From NCBI GenBank assembly GCA_029068025.1, contig JAIEDJ010000168.1, forward strand, positions 1 to 48,078: a stretch of DNA of 48,078 nucleotides, given 5' to 3'. Shown piece by piece: positions 1 through 9,079 of this stretch; the stretch's first letter is position 1; each line of letters opens with the position of its first letter. The notes under the pieces are model-generated. The model was given only the letters and a program-made list of their open reading frames with translations. It was not told the origin of the DNA and ran no database searches. Both the position numbers and the translations under genes were made by a program. The stretch is from Oscillospiraceae bacterium. GTDB taxonomy: Bacteria > Bacillota > Clostridia > Oscillospirales > Ruminococcaceae.

Positions 1-555
1 CAAGCGCAGACCGTCGATCCCGAAGTCTTCCTTCCAGCCCGTGATAACATCCTTGAGATATTGCTTTAGCTCGTGGTTGTAGAGATTGAGCTTGACAAGC
101 TCATAGTGACCCTCCCAGCCCTCGTAATAGAAGCCGTCGTTGTAGTTGGAGTTACCCTCGCGAACGTGAAACCAGTCCTTCTTTGAGCTGCCGAGCTTGT
201 GCTCGCGAACATCCCTGAAGTGAACGAAGTCGCGTCCGACATGATTGAACACGCCGTCAAGAACTACCTTGATGCCGTTCTCGTGAAGAGCTTCGCAGAC
301 CTTCTTGAAATCCTCATTGGTTCCCAGACGGCGGTCGATGGTCTTGTAGTCTATCGTATCATAACCGTGAGCTACGCTCTCAAATATCGGCCCGAAGTAG
401 ATGGCATTGCAGCCAAGCTCCTTGATATGCGGAATATCGTCAATAACACGCAATATCTTGTGTGTAGGCTCGCTCGTCTGATCATTCTGACGGGGACAGC
501 CGAAATACCCGATGGGATAGATGTGATAAAAAACCGCGTTCTCATACCATTTCAT
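1..555 (-). CDS. GH13 alpha-amylase-family glycosidase, N-terminal part (cut by window edge)
   Basis: The first 185 codons of an intracellular glycoside hydrolase, read from an ATG at 553-555 with AAGGAG upstream. There is no signal peptide. The start MKWYENAVFYHIYPIGYFG is the usual opening of the GH13 barrel. Conserved region I appears as LDGVFNHVGRDF (family pattern DxVxNH). The window edge falls within region II (GIDGLRL), just before the expected catalytic Asp. Family knowledge says such enzymes cleave alpha-1,4/1,6 glucosidic bonds in maltodextrins or cyclodextrins; the exact substrate cannot be told. A clean sigma-A promoter lies upstream. The rest of the catalytic domain is outside the window. 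Confidence 0.88.
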   Translation of the reverse strand, partial: MKWYENAVFYHIYPIGYFGCPRQNDQTSEPTHKILRVIDDIPHIKELGCNAIYFGPIFESVAHGYDTIDYKTIDRRLGTNEDFKKVCEALHENGIKVVLDGVFNHVGRDFVHFRDVREHKLGSSKKDWFHVREGNSNYNDGFYYEGWEGHYELVKLNLYNHELKQYLKDVITGWKEDFGIDGLRL

Positions 556-610
556 AATAATTTATTTCTCCTTAAATCTTTTTATTGATCATTATAATCA
601 ACGCGCTTAA

Positions 611-639
611 ATTATACCATAAATTGTGCTGTTTGTCAA
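611..639 (-). promoter_or_regulatory. sigma-A promoter of the GH13 gene
   Basis: On the minus strand TTGACA (634-639) and TATAAT (611-616) are separated by 17 bp. Both boxes match consensus perfectly. The leader to the ATG is about 50 nt. Confidence 0.85.
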
Positions 640-743
640 GCGCCGAGGTCAAAAGGGACACTGCCGAGATACCTTTTGTTGTACAATTTCACCAAAATTT
701 TTAATATTTTTATAAAAAATATGAGATTTTTGTGAATAACATA

Positions 744-772
744 TTGAAATGCTAATTTAAATATGTTATAAT
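744..772 (+). promoter_or_regulatory. sigma-A promoter of the EAL gene pair
   Basis: TTGAAA (744-749), 17 bp, TATAAT (767-772). The leader of about 70 nt contains a small hairpin (TCTGC 793-797 with GCAGA 803-807). I see no known riboswitch in it. Confidence 0.78.
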
Positions 773-848
773 AAACTAAATAACTATGTTTATCTGCGTT
801 TGGCAGACAGACTTTAAAGTATATAAACTATTTGCCGGGGGATCATAT

Positions 849-3800
849 ATGACTTCAAACCGAATCTTCAACAGTGCCCGAATAATTATATTGGCTTTGA
901 TCATTTTGATCACGGCCGCTCCGTTTACGCCCGCTTTTGCAAGCAGTGAAAGATCTTACGTTGTCGGCGCGAATCAGCGCTTTGGCGCGTCGGCAAAGTC
1001 CGGCAGATACATAGGCGCGGGCTGCGATTATATCAACAAGATCTCGGCTATCAGCGACAACCGTTTTTCCTATACGTCCGATTCTCCCGAGGCGCTTTTC
1101 AGAAAGCTGATCGACGGTACCGTTGACATAATTCCCTGCGTTACACAAAGCGAGCTTGAAAAATATGAGCGCCTTGTGCGCGGCGATGAAGAAAGCGTTC
1201 TTCAGCTCGTCCCTTCACCGCTGTTTGCGAAGTTCTGCACTATTTCCGTCAACGGCACCGGCGAAAATATCAAAACCGAATTCGGCAACGAATATGAGAT
1301 CAGAAAACTCACTATCGGCTATCTCAAGGATGATGAATATGATTTCTTTGTTGACGGAAAATTCATCTGCAATGAGATAAGCGGCGCGAAATTCGTATCA
1401 TACACAACAGAAGAAGATCTCAGTGTGGCACTGAAAAGCGGCGACGTCGGTGCTGTTGCAAAAAACTGCTTTATTCACTGGGAAAATGAGACTGTCGTCT
1501 ACACCTTCAATCTCGAACCATGCTATTTTGCCGTCCGTGCGCACAATCCTGAGCTTGTGGAAGATCTGATCCGCGGGCTTGCCGATATTCTCGCATATTC
1601 CCCGTCGTTCACCGGCGATATTTATGAAAAATATATCTCCGATTACGGAAGTGTCAAATTTGCCTTTACAAAATCGGAAAGCGATTATATCACAAACAAC
1701 AGGCGTCTTGTTGTCGCCTACAATCTCGGGACCGACTATGCTCACTGCTGGGATGACAACACCAAGACCTTAACAGGCACACCGGCAAGGATCTTTGACG
1801 AGCTGGAAAAAAGCACGGGGTTCACCATAGAGGTGGAGCCTTTTGACGATCTCACCCAATGTATACGGCAGCTGATCGACGGCAGAGCCAATATGGTTTT
1901 CGGAGGAGTGTCCCCCGATGGGATAACCGATTATTCGGGCTGCTTCGTGACCTCGGCGGTGACGCAGTCGCCGCTCGTTATGCTCGGCAGCAAAGACAAG
2001 GAGGACGATACTATCTCTTCCATTGCCATGGTTGGATCCAACAGCAGCATTAAAAACGCTTTGTCGCGCTTTTATCCCAACGCCCGTGTGACTCCGTTCC
2101 CGACAGCGGAGTCCGCCGCCGAGCGTATCAGGATCGGCTCCTATGACGCGTTTTGTACAGGCACAAACACCGCGGTCTATCTGATGAGCCGCCGGAACAA
2201 CAACCTCAAAATGCTGAAAACGCTCTCGGTGAGCGTATCGGAATGTTTTGCGGTAAACAAGGCACAGCCCGATCTTTACAGCATTATCGAAAAGACGCTT
2301 TCCAGGATCAACCGCGGGGTTTCCAACGCGGAGACCTATAATATTATCAGCACTTTTGAAAACGCCAAGTTTGAGGAGCCGTCGTATTTGTGGCTTATAA
2401 TCGCGGGATTTTCGGCGATCGCCGTTCTGATAATAGGCGGCGTAATCCTCGGCAGTCTTGAGAACCATCGCCGTCTCGAGGTCGATTCTCTGACAGGCGG
2501 AAGAAACAAGCGGCGCTTTATCAAGGACTCGGAAAAGGCGGCAAAAAAGCTGGAGCCTGAACGCCTTGCAGCCGCGGTGATAGACATCGACAAGTTCAAA
2601 TTCGTAAACGACCGCTTGGGCTATGAAGAGGGCAACCGTATTCTTTCACGTATGTATAACACCATCAGCGACACCGTGGAAAAAGGCGAGGTATTCTCCC
2701 GCGTTTCCGATGACAACTTTGCGATCATTATGCACAACGGCTCCGATATGGAGCTGGAAACGCGCCTCAGCAATATCTTTGAGGAATTCAACCGGCGCAA
2801 CTCCATGCACACGTCGGTCCCGCTGTCGTTCAGCGCGGGCGTATGCCGTCTCGGACAGTGCAGACAGAAATTCGGAGCAGTGGATATCAACGCCGCAATA
2901 GACCGCTGCAATATCGCGAGAAAAACCATCAAGGAACGCAGAGGAAACGCGATAGCGTTCTTTGACGGCAAGATCCGCGAAAAGGAAATGCGCGAAAAAG
3001 ACTACGAAAATGAAATGCCCAACGCGCTCAAGAACAACGAGTTTGTCTGCTTCCTTCAGCCGAAATACGGCACAAGATCGCGGCATATCGAGGGCGCCGA
3101 GGCGCTTATCCGCTGGAAGAGCAAGGAATTCGGATTTGTATACCCCAGCGATTTTATCCCGCTTTCCGAAAAGAACGGATTTGTGGTGGAGCTGGACTTC
3201 TTCATTCTTGAAGAGGTATGCCGCCTTATGAGAAAGTGGCTTGACAACGGTCTTACGCCTGTTGTCATCTCTGTAAATCAGTCGCGGCTGCATCTCGATG
3301 AGCCGGACTACATAGGCAAGCTCCGCGAGATCGTTGACAAATATGAAGTCCCGTATGAATATATCGAGCTGGAGCTTACCGAAAGCGTTTTCACGGATAA
3401 CGCGGAGCTTATGATAAAAACCATGCAGAAGCTGCACGACGTTGGATTCAAGCTCTCAATAGACGATTTCGGCTCGGGATATTCCTCGCTGAATATGCTT
3501 AAGGATATGCCCGCCGACGTCGTGAAGATCGACCGCGAATTCTTTAACACCACCGCAAATTCCGAAAAGGGCAGAGCGGTCATATCCTCCGTTGTAGAGC
3601 TTGCCAACAGGCTTGATATGAAGGTAATTTCCGAGGGTGTGGAGACAGAGGAGCAGGTGGAATTCCTGGCGGAGATCGGATGCCAGCTGGTTCAGGGGTA
3701 CTTCTTCGCGAAGCCCATGACCGTCAAGGAATTCGAGACCCTTTGGGAAGAAGACCGCGCCAAAGATAACGATCAAGAGGTGATCCCAAATGAAAATTGA
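849..3800 (+). CDS. membrane sensor with periplasmic-binding-type domains, degenerate GGDEF and EAL phosphodiesterase
   Basis: Probable c-di-GMP phosphodiesterase of 983 aa. The start MTSNRIF at 849 is preferred over an ATG at 786 because GGGGG precedes it and a signal sequence follows (hydrophobic ~10-30, AFAS cleavage site). Residues ~30-500 resemble two tandem solute-binding (SBP_bac_3-like) domains; the second is the clearer. A membrane segment lies at ~513-537, placing the sensor outside. The GGDEF-like domain has SDDNF at the active site (~617), so cyclase activity is unlikely. The EAL domain is intact: EALIRW (~749), VNQSR, ELTES, DDFGSGYSS, VKID and SEGVET. Inference: an extracellular small ligand controls c-di-GMP hydrolysis. 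Its stop overlaps the next gene by 11 bp. Confidence 0.9.
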   Translation: MTSNRIFNSARIIILALIILITAAPFTPAFASSERSYVVGANQRFGASAKSGRYIGAGCDYINKISAISDNRFSYTSDSPEALFRKLIDGTVDIIPCVTQSELEKYERLVRGDEESVLQLVPSPLFAKFCTISVNGTGENIKTEFGNEYEIRKLTIGYLKDDEYDFFVDGKFICNEISGAKFVSYTTEEDLSVALKSGDVGAVAKNCFIHWENETVVYTFNLEPCYFAVRAHNPELVEDLIRGLADILAYSPSFTGDIYEKYISDYGSVKFAFTKSESDYITNNRRLVVAYNLGTDYAHCWDDNTKTLTGTPARIFDELEKSTGFTIEVEPFDDLTQCIRQLIDGRANMVFGGVSPDGITDYSGCFVTSAVTQSPLVMLGSKDKEDDTISSIAMVGSNSSIKNALSRFYPNARVTPFPTAESAAERIRIGSYDAFCTGTNTAVYLMSRRNNNLKMLKTLSVSVSECFAVNKAQPDLYSIIEKTLSRINRGVSNAETYNIISTFENAKFEEPSYLWLIIAGFSAIAVLIIGGVILGSLENHRRLEVDSLTGGRNKRRFIKDSEKAAKKLEPERLAAAVIDIDKFKFVNDRLGYEEGNRILSRMYNTISDTVEKGEVFSRVSDDNFAIIMHNGSDMELETRLSNIFEEFNRRNSMHTSVPLSFSAGVCRLGQCRQKFGAVDINAAIDRCNIARKTIKERRGNAIAFFDGKIREKEMREKDYENEMPNALKNNEFVCFLQPKYGTRSRHIEGAEALIRWKSKEFGFVYPSDFIPLSEKNGFVVELDFFILEEVCRLMRKWLDNGLTPVVISVNQSRLHLDEPDYIGKLREIVDKYEVPYEYIELELTESVFTDNAELMIKTMQKLHDVGFKLSIDDFGSGYSSLNMLKDMPADVVKIDREFFNTTANSEKGRAVISSVVELANRLDMKVISEGVETEEQVEFLAEIGCQLVQGYFFAKPMTVKEFETLWEEDRAKDNDQEVIPNEN

Positions 3801-6800
3801 TCATACCGCCGCAATGGAAAGAGCGCTCGAGGAGATCGAAAAGCTCAAGGCACGGCTCCGCTCGGAACGCATGCTGACCTCGCTCTCTTCGGAATATACG
3901 CGCTTTGGTCTGTGGGAATACGACATTGCTTCGGATACCTACTGCCAATACAAAAAAAGCAACGGCACCTATCTTGACGATCCGGAATACATATCGAACT
4001 TCCGCGAGACTATGACGGGACGCGGCAAGGTGTTCGCGGAGGATCTGCCGGAGTTCAACCGCTTCTGCGATTCACTCGCGCGCGGCGACAGTGAGGTCTT
4101 TTGCGTTATCCGCATGATCGGCGAAGCGCCCGGAATAGTAAAGCAGCGTTTTGAAGGAAAGGCTGCCCTCGACGAGGACGGGAAACCGTATAAGATCATT
4201 GGAAGAACTATCGACGTGACCGCCGACAATGACGGTACAGACGGCTCAATGGGCAGACGCGACCCGCTCACGGGGCTTTGCGCTCCCGAGCTTTTCCGTG
4301 ATATTATTGCGCAGAAGCGTTCCGGTATCAACCGCTACAACAACGGCGCGTTTCTGTCTGTGGGAGTGGATAAGTTCCGCGATATAGAAGCTGTACAGGG
4401 CAGAGAATACTCTGACTATGTACAGAGAACCATAGGTGGGATCATCGAGGATGTTCTCAGCAGCGAACGCGACAGCGCGATAACAAGGATCCGCAGCGGT
4501 GAATTTCTTATATATGTCAGCTACATAGGCGTAAGCGCTCCCGACAAGATCGCAAGGCGTATCCTCGATGAGGTGAACGGATTTCCGTTTGAGGGAACGC
4601 CCGCTAATGTCAGTGTCGGCATTGCCCGTCTGAGAAGCGGAAGACGGTTTGAAGACGTATACAACAAGGCTGTTCTTGCGTTGGCGGAAGCGCAGAAAAG
4701 CGGCGGAAACTGCTTTATGCACTACAGCATAACCATGTCCGCGGGGCAGAACAGCTTTGCTTCCGACGCTTACGGATCGCTGTCCTCGGGCGGTGCTTCA
4801 AAGGTATACGAGCTGATCCTTAAAGCGTTTTGCAGCGAGGGCGACCGTGCGGCAATAATGCGGACTGCCTTCAGCGTTGCGGGACAGCTTGTCGGAGCCT
4901 CCAATATCTACGCGTATTCGCTCGACGATCCTGATCAGCGGAGCACTATGATCTATGACGCTATAGGACTGCCCGCCGCAGAATGTCCCGGGATCGTGCA
5001 GCATTGCTCCGATGCCGATATCTCGGCGATATTCGGAAACAGCGACAGCGTGCGCATACACACCGCCGACGACAAAATAACCGGACTGTCACTGGAAAAC
5101 GGCGCGGTATGCGCGGAGTGCAGAGCTATCCGCTATAAAAACCGGATAACGAGATATTTCGCTGTAATATTCAACAGCAGATTCGAGCTTACGGAACAGG
5201 ATCTCCAGATCATTTCCGCTCTTCACAAGGCGCTCACGTCTATGACGCAGACACATGAAAGCGGAAAAAGCGGAAAAACGGCGCGCCGCCTGAACAGCGC
5301 CATCATCTCCGATCACCGCATGGAAGGCTTTTCCATCATTCCGGGAACGTTTGTCACCGAGTTTGTCGGAGAAAACGCGGCGGAGCACTACGATATGCGC
5401 CCCGGCGACATATGTTACAAAAAAATGTACGGAAGAGATGAGCCGTGCGAAAACTGTCCCGCGGTGAAGCTGGACAAAAGCGAGGATATGTTCGCGTCAT
5501 CGGCGTATTATAACGAAAAGGAGAACCGTTGGCTTGACGTTACCGCCTCCGTCGCGGAAAACGATCACGGCGAACGCCGCTATGTGGTAAGCTCCACCGA
5601 TATCACGGACTGTCTCGGAAAGATACAGATGAAGGATATACTCACGGGAGTTATGACATTCGACTCGTTCACAGCCGAAGCGCTTCGCGTGACCGCCGCG
5701 CAGGGCATTGACGACATATTCCTTGCTGTGGTGAGCCTTGCGGAATTCCGCAGGATCAATGAAAAACACGGCTTTGAAATGGGAAATTCCGTGCTGATAG
5801 CCATGGCGGAGATCTTCGGCAGCTGTCTCAGGGAAAACGAGCTTATCTGCCGTAGTACCGCCTCGCGATTTATAATTATGTTCAGAGAGCAGGACAGCAA
5901 TGAGATGTTTGTCAGGCTGTCCGCCATACTCGGAAGTATTCAGAAGCAGATATTCGACCGCTTTAAAATACAGGTCTACCTTGTAGCAGGCGTATGCTGT
6001 CCCGCCGACGAGGATGTCGGCCTGATGGGAGCGCTTGACAGGGCAGTCACCGCTAAAAACACGGTAAGCGACAGATCGTTCTACAACAGAAATCACATCG
6101 TATTCTATGACGGAGCGCTCAGTGAACAGCTCAGGGAGCGCCGCCATATTGAAGCGAATATGATGAACGCGCTGGAGAACAACGAATTTAAAGTATACTA
6201 CCAGCCCAAGGTCAGCATAAACACGGGAAAGGTGGTAGGCGCGGAGGCGCTTGTGCGCTGGATACGCCCCGACGGCGAGGTCATCTCCCCGGGAAAGTTT
6301 GTCCCGATCTTCGAGCAGAACGGCTTTATTACGGATATGGACTTTGCCATCTACCGCAGCGCTGTCGCGGACATTGCAAGATGGCTCAAAAACGGCATAG
6401 ATGTACCGCTGATCTCACTGAACGTATCACGTTTCCACTTGGGAGATGAGAATTTCATTGAAAAGCTCAGCTCACTGGTGGACGGTCTCAATGTTCCGCA
6501 CAAATACATCGAGCTGGAGATCACCGAAAGCCTGCTTACCGAGAATCTCGAAAAGCTGATAGATACGGTGACAAAGCTCAAGGACAAAGGCTTCAGAATA
6601 TCCGTGGACGATTTCGGTTCGGGGTATTCGTCGCTGAATCTTATCACGCAGCTTCCGTTTGACACGCTGAAGATAGACGGCGCGTTCTTCCTCAAGAACG
6701 AGCTGACCGACCGCAACAAAAAGGTCATCACATCTGTTGTGACGCTTGCCAAAAGCCTGAATCTCGAAACGGTATCGGAGGGCGTGGAAACGAATAATCA

Positions 6801-6906
6801 AGTCGACTTCCTCAAGGAGCTCGGCTGCGATATAATACAGGGCTTCTTCTACTACAAGCCAATGCCGAGCGAGGATTTCGGAAAGCTGCTGGCAGAGAAA
6901 AAATAA
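3790..6906 (+). CDS. cytoplasmic multi-domain EAL phosphodiesterase with PAS-like and degenerate GGDEF domains
   Basis: 1038 aa, starting inside the end of the preceding EAL gene with AGAGGTG as ribosome site, so the two are probably translationally coupled. No signal or membrane segment is visible. Order: PAS-like region (~30-145, WEYDIASDTYCQY), GGDEF-like with RSGEF (~234), a GAF-like or unknown region (~330-480), a PAS-like region with a DEPCENCP cysteine pair (~510-615), GGDEF-like with TASRF (~688), then EAL (~816) with EALVRW, LNVSRFHL, EITESLL, DDFGSGYSS, LKID and SEGVET. Cyclase sites are degenerate and EAL residues are kept, so hydrolysis of c-di-GMP is the likely activity. The two cysteines might bind metal or respond to redox; that is inference. 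Confidence 0.88.
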   Translation: MKIDHTAAMERALEEIEKLKARLRSERMLTSLSSEYTRFGLWEYDIASDTYCQYKKSNGTYLDDPEYISNFRETMTGRGKVFAEDLPEFNRFCDSLARGDSEVFCVIRMIGEAPGIVKQRFEGKAALDEDGKPYKIIGRTIDVTADNDGTDGSMGRRDPLTGLCAPELFRDIIAQKRSGINRYNNGAFLSVGVDKFRDIEAVQGREYSDYVQRTIGGIIEDVLSSERDSAITRIRSGEFLIYVSYIGVSAPDKIARRILDEVNGFPFEGTPANVSVGIARLRSGRRFEDVYNKAVLALAEAQKSGGNCFMHYSITMSAGQNSFASDAYGSLSSGGASKVYELILKAFCSEGDRAAIMRTAFSVAGQLVGASNIYAYSLDDPDQRSTMIYDAIGLPAAECPGIVQHCSDADISAIFGNSDSVRIHTADDKITGLSLENGAVCAECRAIRYKNRITRYFAVIFNSRFELTEQDLQIISALHKALTSMTQTHESGKSGKTARRLNSAIISDHRMEGFSIIPGTFVTEFVGENAAEHYDMRPGDICYKKMYGRDEPCENCPAVKLDKSEDMFASSAYYNEKENRWLDVTASVAENDHGERRYVVSSTDITDCLGKIQMKDILTGVMTFDSFTAEALRVTAAQGIDDIFLAVVSLAEFRRINEKHGFEMGNSVLIAMAEIFGSCLRENELICRSTASRFIIMFREQDSNEMFVRLSAILGSIQKQIFDRFKIQVYLVAGVCCPADEDVGLMGALDRAVTAKNTVSDRSFYNRNHIVFYDGALSEQLRERRHIEANMMNALENNEFKVYYQPKVSINTGKVVGAEALVRWIRPDGEVISPGKFVPIFEQNGFITDMDFAIYRSAVADIARWLKNGIDVPLISLNVSRFHLGDENFIEKLSSLVDGLNVPHKYIELEITESLLTENLEKLIDTVTKLKDKGFRISVDDFGSGYSSLNLITQLPFDTLKIDGAFFLKNELTDRNKKVITSVVTLAKSLNLETVSEGVETNNQVDFLKELGCDIIQGFFYYKPMPSEDFGKLLAEKK

Positions 6907-6938
6907 AAGCAAATAATAAGGGGCAGAAGAAACTTTAA

Positions 6939-6972
6939 AAACGGGCAGCGCTGCTTTAAGCACTGCCCGTTT
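6939..6972 (+). terminator. intrinsic terminator after the EAL genes
   Basis: AAACGGGCAG and CTGCCCGTTT form a 10-bp stem, followed by a modest T-rich tract (TTTAATATCTTTT). Confidence 0.75.
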
Positions 6973-7170
6973 AATATCTTTTAAATCACATAACCATCGT
7001 ATGATAAACCCGGCCAAGATCAGCGCCCGAAAAGCCTGACCGCCTCAACGCCCGAATAACACCGGTCATTGTAAACGTTTAAGGGCTTATATTATTTCTC
7101 CACCTTTTTAACTTTGTTTTCAACAAAGAAAAGTGGCTGTTGGAACAAAAAATCCGATTTTTAAGTAAAA

Positions 7171-7211
7171 AATGTTGAAAACCTCCGATCATCTCGGAGG
7201 TTTTTAACATT
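7171..7211. terminator. bidirectional terminator hairpin
   Basis: AAAACCTCCGA (7178-7188) pairs perfectly with TCGGAGGTTTT (7194-7204). AATGTT and AACATT extend the stem. Runs of A and T on either side allow use in both directions, including for the VWA gene. The rest of 6973-7269 is A/T-rich and carries another small hairpin (CTTTGTT/AACAAAG); no gene was found there. Confidence 0.75.
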
Positions 7212-7269
7212 TTCAACAGGTGATTCAACAAGTTTTACAGTTGATTCGGTTGAAAACTAATAAAGCTGT

Positions 7270-7917
7270 TTATCTTCTGCGCTTTTTGAAATCGGTCGTG
7301 ATCTGCTCGCTCCAGTTTTCGGAAAGTTTGGAGTTTGAACGCATCATGCTCACCGCCGCGCACACCGCGCCGTAGGTCACGTCCGTACCCTCGGCGTCGG
7401 CGATGTAGTCCGCCGTGCACTCCTTGGATATGCCGAAGCTCTGCGCGGTCTCCACCGCGTCGATATTAGCGCCGATAAAGAGGAACTCCCAGCCGTATTT
7501 CTGCTTTTGACGCTCTATCATATTCTTGACTTTGTCGCTTGTGTATGTGTGACTGGAGTTCTCCATGCCGTCGGTGATGATAACAAACAAGGTGTTCTGC
7601 GGCACGTCCTCGCTGCGCGCGTATTTGTGTATGTTGCCGATGTGATGTATCGCCGCGCCTATCGCGTCGATAAGCGCCGTGCCGCCCTGGGCTGAGTAGT
7701 CCGCGCGTGTCATTCCCGGGATCTTCTCCAGCGGAACGCGGTCGTAAAGAACAAAGCTTGTGTTATTGAACAGCACCGTTGAAACAACGCACTCGCCCTT
7801 CTCACCGCGCTGCTTTTCGATCAGCGAATTGAACCCGCCGATAGTGTCATCTGTCAGGCTCTGCATAGATCCGCTGCGGTCGAGAATAAATACCAGTTCG
7901 GTAAAATTTTCTTTCAT
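7270..7917 (-). CDS. von Willebrand factor A domain protein
   Basis: 215 aa soluble protein. MKENFTELVF at 7917 is chosen because GGAGG stands 9 nt upstream. A MIDAS metal site is visible: DRSGSM near residue 13, the GGTAL threonine at ~80, and ITDGMEN at ~115. This VWA type resembles the TerY/TerF-like tellurite or stress proteins, which act in protein assemblies; no reaction is expected. It lies 91 bp downstream of the macro gene on the same strand, with a hairpin between them, so co-transcription is possible but unproven. The basic tail FKKRRR is unusual. Confidence 0.82.
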   Translation of the reverse strand: MKENFTELVFILDRSGSMQSLTDDTIGGFNSLIEKQRGEKGECVVSTVLFNNTSFVLYDRVPLEKIPGMTRADYSAQGGTALIDAIGAAIHHIGNIHKYARSEDVPQNTLFVIITDGMENSSHTYTSDKVKNMIERQKQKYGWEFLFIGANIDAVETAQSFGISKECTADYIADAEGTDVTYGAVCAAVSMMRSNSKLSENWSEQITTDFKKRRR

Positions 7918-7989
7918 AATGATGTACCTCCAAAAAATGTGATTGTTTTGCCTTACGATCACATTCTAACATATTTGAAAGAAAATTTG

Positions 7990-8006
7990 GTCGCTTGAAA
8001 AGCGAC
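7990..8006 (-). terminator. weak hairpin between macro and VWA genes
   Basis: GTCGCTT and AAGCGAC form a 7-bp stem just after the macro gene stop. On the minus strand it is followed by CAAATTTTC, only a weak T tract, so it may attenuate rather than end transcription. Confidence 0.4.
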
Positions 8007-8008
8007 AT

Positions 8009-9079
8009 TTACTGACCCAGAAGCGACTGATCGAACGCGAACAGCGCTTCGTTTATCTCATAAATATCATACTGTTTATTCATTATAAAATACTCAATGA
8101 TAACATCAAACTTGCTGCTGTGCGACAGCGCGAAGCCCGCCTTTTCAAGCAGCTCGCGCGTTTCGGAAAGATCCAGCTCCAGCGCTATTGCGAACGCAAC
8201 GGCGGTCTGCTTTTTCGGACGGTAATTCTTGTCTCCACGTATCTTAGAGAACAGCTTGCGGTCAATGTTCGCTTTCTTGTAGACCTGCGGATCGGCAAGA
8301 CCGCGCTCGTCGATCATACGCAGCAGCATCTCGGAAAAGCTCTCATCAAGAGAGTTCAGCATATCCTCCAGGCTGCCGAAAGCGCTCTCCGCCGGAGCGG
8401 CGGCAGCCGGAGCCGCGCAGCAGATCTCAAGATCATCGGTATCGGATCTCTCATCAAATAACGGCGCTTTGTATTTTCGGTTTTCGGCGCGGTGCAGCTT
8501 ACCCTCGCTCAAAAACCGCGATCTCGGGGACGGATCCAGCTTTTCCTGTTCCGAAACATAATTCTCGTCAATATAGCTTTTGATATTCGAAAACCTGTCC
8601 TCCGCGATCACAAAAGCGTCCTTGTCAAATATGACGATGTAGATCATCATATCGTGTTCCGACAGAAAACGCGACGCGGCTTCCATCGCAACACGCAGCG
8701 CTTCCGCTTTGGGATAGCCGTAGATCCCCGAAGAGATCAGCGGAAAGGCAACGCTCCCGCAGCCGTTTTCCAACGCAAGCCGCAGAGAGTTCTCATAGCA
8801 TGAGTTCAGCATTTCACGTTCGCCGTTTTCGCCGCCTCGCCACACGGGACCGACCGTGTGGATAACATATTTGCACGCAAGCTTATAGCCCTTTGTGATC
8901 TTCGCTTCACCCGTTTTACAGCCGCCCAGCAGGCGGCATTCTTCAAGCAGTTCTCTGCCCGCCGCGCGGTGAATCGCGCCGTCCACTCCGCCGCCTCCGA
9001 GAAGCGAGGAATTCGCGGCGTTGACTATAGCGTCAACAGTCATCTTTGTAATGTCATTTCTTACTATCTCGATCGGCAT
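8009..9079 (-). CDS. macro-domain ADP-ribose hydrolase fused to an XRE-like C-terminal domain
   Basis: 356 aa. Residues 1-170 form a MacroD/YmdB-type macro domain: AIVNAANSSLLGGGGVDGAI, GCKTGEAKITKGY, YVIHTVGP and ISSGIYGYP. In this family these residues bind ADP-ribose and remove it from O-acetyl-ADP-ribose or proteins. A low-complexity linker (AAPAAAAPAE) follows. The last ~110 residues look like a helix-turn-helix of XRE type (VYKKANIDRKLFSKIRGDK, then LDLSETRELLEKAGFALS). The start at 9079 has AAAGGTGAG upstream and overlaps the SIR2-like gene by 26 bp, so the pair is one operon. Inference: it reverses or senses ADP-ribose made by its partner, perhaps while binding DNA. Confidence 0.85.
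   Translation of the reverse strand: MPIEIVRNDITKMTVDAIVNAANSSLLGGGGVDGAIHRAAGRELLEECRLLGGCKTGEAKITKGYKLACKYVIHTVGPVWRGGENGEREMLNSCYENSLRLALENGCGSVAFPLISSGIYGYPKAEALRVAMEAASRFLSEHDMMIYIVIFDKDAFVIAEDRFSNIKSYIDENYVSEQEKLDPSPRSRFLSEGKLHRAENRKYKAPLFDERSDTDDLEICCAAPAAAAPAESAFGSLEDMLNSLDESFSEMLLRMIDERGLADPQVYKKANIDRKLFSKIRGDKNYRPKKQTAVAFAIALELDLSETRELLEKAGFALSHSSKFDVIIEYFIMNKQYDIYEINEALFAFDQSLLGQ

Noticed and set aside
779..848. c-di-GMP riboswitch before the EAL genes
   Set aside because: The leader is only about 70 nt and has a single 5-bp hairpin; no aptamer pattern is visible.
1770..3437. Several long minus-strand open frames
   Set aside because: They mirror the first EAL gene and show no domain pattern or ribosome sites.
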